DNA of 21,289 bases from a virus, in the IMG/VR virus record IMGVR_UViG_3300017989_000498, positions 1 to 21,289 of that record, one strand, 5' to 3'. A program made the position numbers and the translations under genes. Shown here one piece after another: positions 18,959-21,289 of the stretch (positions are counted from its first letter, which is position 1; every line of letters begins with the position of its first letter). The notes beneath the pieces were generated by a model that saw only the letters and a list, made by a program, of their open reading frames with translations, did no database searches and had not been told where the DNA came from.

Positions 18959-19438
18959 TTATTTCTTTAATTTCGGTGATTTTTGCCTTTGGAAATTACA
19001 GAACTCATCTAGTCTTGAAAGGGATATAGGCTCATTTCCATACTTGGTTTTTAGTTTTCATTCTTGAGCTTCTCCCTTGTGATATAAAAACGAGTGTCGG
19101 TCTTTCTTGCATATAAAAACAAAAGTCTCTCAATTGAGTTCAAGGCTCTCCAATTCTTTTATCCAAAAGCAATACTCCTTATCTGTGTTCCTACTGACGT
19201 ATTGTTTAACAACTTTGAGTATTGGGCGTTGTATAGCTATTGTCTTGTATTCTACTATTCTTTTTTCTACAGGCTTCTCTTTATATAGAACAATCTTCTC
19301 TCCCTGTTGTTTTGTGTAAGGCTCTGCTAATAATAATCAATCTATGAAGCCCCTATCGTAGCTAGTTGGCTTCGGTCATTCTTCTTTTCTTTGCTTATAG
19401 TCAGCAACCTTTCATTTAAGAATGTCTTTGAATTGCAT
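18959..19438 (-). CDS. Hypothetical basic protein, 159 residues
   Basis: The ATG directly abuts the TAG of the preceding gene. The 159-residue product is strongly basic (many Lys/Arg), begins MQFKDILKGKVADYKQRKEE and ends LKK. The middle is rich in beta-forming stretches and charged pairs (KQQGEKIVLYKEKPVEKRIV), with Cys in YCFWIKE and FICKK. About six TGA codons read as Gly. One CGA sits in KKD-x-HSF. No family recognised. A nucleic-acid or anionic-glycan binding role would fit the charge, but this is only inference. It is followed by the largest non-coding gap of the cassette (86 bp), so it probably ends one translationally coupled run. Confidence 0.75.
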
Positions 19439-19765
19439 CTACCTACGATAAGTAAATTCTTCACCAAATATGTCATCGTGTAAAATGTTAAATCTGTCTT
19501 GCTTGCAAAAGTACGTTGGGTGTATTAACTTCACAGTCTCTCAGTTGAATTGTTTTCAGTTCAGGAATTGATTGGCAAACTCAGCATAATTATCTTCTCT
19601 AACAAATACGGTCGTATATCAGTTTTCGAACTCTATTCTTACTTTTATTATATCACGTAAACATCTCATTATCTTTGAGGCAGTCTCACTGCTAATTTCT
19701 TTGTTACGTAATTCTTCATAGGTGAGTTCTTCTAAATCTTTTTTTGTGTAGTCTGTTTTATCCAT
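19439..19765 (-). CDS. Hypothetical protein, 108 residues
   Basis: An open frame of 108 residues starting at an ATG that overlaps the last codons of the glycosyltransferase gene (ATGGATAA) and ending in TAG. The N-terminal third is acidic and probably helical (DLEELTYEELRNKEISSET). The rest looks mixed alpha/beta with aromatic residues (GYTTVFVREDNYAEF, LIHPTYFC). Three TGA codons read as Gly; there is no CGA. No family recognised. Its overlap with the glycosyltransferase and direct abutment to the following gene suggest co-translation and a role tied to the accessory cassette rather than to virion structure. Confidence 0.75.
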
Positions 19766-20522
19766 GTTGGAACTCTATTGGAGTAAATCATTGAGCTACT
19801 GCAGATTTATAGAATTGTTGATATACGTCTTTCTGCGTGTTGTAATTAGCAACTTTATCTAATCATAGCTGTGGGTCTGTGTTTCATCGAGTTCTTTTGT
19901 CTTCTGTCATTGCTGGGATATACGTATATATTCAATATTTTGAGGCTCTGTAACTTATTCGCAGTTCTTCTCAAGCACGTGGCTGAAAGTCTTTTGGAAA
20001 TTGGTCAAACATATAAGGGAGTATATCTCTTGGGAAAAATCGACTGTGTCAGCTTATATCGACCCTTATAGTTGAGGCTGGTCTGTTTTTAGTTTCGGTT
20101 ATTACTGTTCTATCAAACCTATTCTCTAGGCTTTTGAACAACGAACCTCGACTTCAATATATTCATGGGGTTGCTATACATTCTGTTAGACACTTCTCTA
20201 ACCAATACTCTCATGGGATAATATCGTCGTCTACTACAAAGACATATTCAGAATTGCAGTTGAAAGCAGAATAGAATCTTGACCAAACACCAAGATTTCT
20301 GTTGCACATCATTATTGTTGTCTTGTCTCGTAATCATAATTCTTCTGTTATTGATTTTATTCTATGGTATATTTCAAATTCGACTTCATCTGTTGCTGAG
20401 GTGGAGTTTGCCCACACTATGTATTCTGACGGCTCTATGCTTTGTTTTTGTAACGAAACTAACTGAGCTTTCAGGTTGTCTATCCTCTTAAAAACATTTA
20501 TTACAGCACAGATGTCTTTCAT
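19758..20522 (-). CDS. Family-2 (GT-A fold) glycosyltransferase
   Basis: A 254-residue protein that resembles family-2 glycosyltransferases. The N-terminus (AVINVFKRIDNL) is the nucleotide-sugar binding strand and helix. The metal-binding DxD motif appears as VFVVDDDIIP (D98-D100). The block GHS-x-FFPRDIL (158-168) and the catalytic-base region GEEL (184-187) followed by SKYG follow in the expected order. About eight in-frame TGA codons read as Gly. CGA occurs at residues 65, 125, 161, 188 and 212; positions 161 (GHS-x-FF) and 212 (T-x-GN) correspond to Trp in the related proteins I recall. The start overlaps the stop of the methyltransferase, and its stop overlaps the next start region. It most likely transfers a sugar in the cytoplasm; donor and acceptor cannot be told from sequence. 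Confidence in the family is high, in the substrate nil. Confidence 0.9.
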
Positions 20523-21148
20523 TATTCTTGATAAGTGAAATAAACGGTCTTGTTCTTCTCTCTAGAGAATAATTTTACATAACCTAATTGCAATATATAT
20601 TGAAAAACCTCGTCGTCGTTTACCTCTACCATTAAATCTGGTTTATACAACTTGATTGTTTTCTCTCATCATTTCAGAACTTGTAATTCCACTCACTCAA
20701 CATCAACCTTTATTAATTTTATCTCAGGGAAATACATAGAATCCAATGTTTTTGTTTTCATTATTTCTTGCCTTCAATCGTCTTTTATTTTTTTTATCTT
20801 GTCTCAGCCCCTATTGTTTTGGTTTACTTTTATGCCAAAGGGGGCTTCCCTGTCTAACAACGCTATTTGGTGTATGGTTATCTCGTATTTATCTGTATTT
20901 TTTACCAATAATTCGTAGTTATCTGGAGACGGCTCAAATGCTATTACGTCATTTCACTTTCTTGCTCGATATTGTGAATGGTTTCAGATGTTTGCTCATA
21001 TATCGAGAATAACTCATTCTTTCTTACCAACTCTCTCTTGTGAAAATTTCAAATAATCTATTTCATAATAATCTCATTCTCTCGCTATATGTCTTCAAAT
21101 ATAGTCATTGTGTGTTTCTATTGTTATTCATGCGATGTTGTGTCTCAT
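20522..21148 (-). CDS. FkbM-family SAM-dependent methyltransferase
   Basis: A 208-residue protein with the two hallmarks of FkbM methyltransferases, which O-methylate sugars or polyketides using S-adenosylmethionine. Motif I, VILDIGANIGNH (residues 46-57), forms the SAM-binding loop and is followed by VIAFEPSPDNYELL (68-81). The conserved C-terminal block KVDVEGVELQVLKGG spans residues 147-161. Three of its glycines, plus two in motif I, are encoded by TGA, so this gene is among the best proofs of the TGA=Gly code. A CGA codon at residue 61 (QY-x-A) sits where homologues usually have an aromatic residue. ATG was chosen because an in-frame TAA lies just upstream. The stop overlaps the next ATG (TAATG), indicating translational coupling to the glycosyltransferase. 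The likely substrate is a glycan made or modified by that partner; this is inference. Confidence 0.9.
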
Positions 21149-21166
21149 TATATTTGGTCTACTTTA

Positions 21167-21289
21167 TTAAAAGTGTTTCTTCATTCATGGAAGTAGTTTC
21201 TTGTTTTCTTTCACATAATGTATTCATCTAATGTGCTTCAAACGTCTAAATACCTGTTCGTATCGTTTAGGTGTCGCAAATAATCTATC
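21167..21289 (-). CDS. C-terminal end of an unrecognised protein (partial)
   Basis: The 3' end of a gene whose start lies beyond the window. Forty codons stay open from the window edge to a TAA, with two in-frame TGA codons read as Gly. The peptide begins DRLFATPKRYEQVFRRLK and is rich in Lys, Arg and His. It contains one CGA codon (ninth codon), which may encode Trp rather than Arg. It lies 18 bp upstream of the FkbM methyltransferase start and is probably in the same operon. Given its neighbours it could be the end of a sugar- or glycan-modifying enzyme, but nothing visible in 40 residues proves that. Protein-like composition and exact operon spacing support it being real. Confidence 0.6.

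Noticed and set aside
1-21289. TGA = tryptophan (table 4, mycoplasma-like)
   Set aside because: Would place Trp on invariant glycines of the SAM-binding loop, terminase LRLRG and GLDFGYNDP. TGG Trp already occupies the expected Trp sites, including directly after TGA in the Imm motif.
1-21289. TGA = stop, giving many pseudogenes or a degraded prophage
   Set aside because: Frames resume in register after each TGA with conserved motifs on both sides, in every module. Random decay would not preserve frame and leave only TGA.
1-21289. CRISPR arrays, insertion sequences, rRNA
   Set aside because: None seen. No regularly spaced repeats, no transposase motifs and very little non-coding space.

Overview
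This window is a late (packaging, head and tail) gene block of a tailed, siphovirus-type phage or prophage. Every supported gene lies on the minus strand, so transcription runs from position 21289 towards 1. The genome uses an alternative code. Read with TGA as a stop, the region breaks into fragments. Read with TGA as glycine, it resolves into about 27 tightly packed genes that all end in TAA or TAG. In-frame TGA falls on family-invariant glycines in several unrelated genes: the FkbM SAM motif DIGANIGNH, VEGVELQVLKGG, terminase LRLRG and GLDFGYNDPTA, and the Imm motif NLFLGW. This is translation table 25, so the host is most likely a member of the Candidate Phyla Radiation groups Absconditabacteria (SR1) or Gracilibacteria. 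CGA also repeatedly falls where homologues have tryptophan, which hints at a second, sense-codon reassignment.

Layout in transcription order. (1) 21289-18070 is an accessory cassette: the tail of an unknown gene, an FkbM-type methyltransferase, a family-2 glycosyltransferase, two unknown proteins, a small sulfotransferase-like P-loop protein, and a two-helix superinfection-immunity (Imm) protein. (2) 18036-14520 is packaging: a KOW-like small protein, a nested inverted repeat, terminase small and large subunits, and portal. (3) 14373-11082 is the head: a single open frame holding two complete HK97-type prohead protease domains joined by a long Glu-rich linker and ending in a coiled coil, then the HK97-fold major capsid protein and a strong intrinsic terminator. 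(4) 11015-8162 is neck and tail tube: a hypothetical protein, the head-tail connector, head closure, an HK97 gp10-like protein, a tail terminator, a small basic protein, the major tail protein, and a second intrinsic terminator. (5) 7994-1 is the tail: a chaperone-position protein, tape measure, distal tail protein, tail hub protein, a large receptor-binding/fibre protein, a Pro/Glu-rich small protein, and the start of another fibre protein.

Together the genes cover DNA packaging, capsid assembly and maturation, and a long flexible tail with its tip. The accessory cassette probably modifies a glycan (virion or host surface) and blocks superinfection. Function calls rest on reading the translated frames by eye. 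No search, alignment or structure prediction was run.
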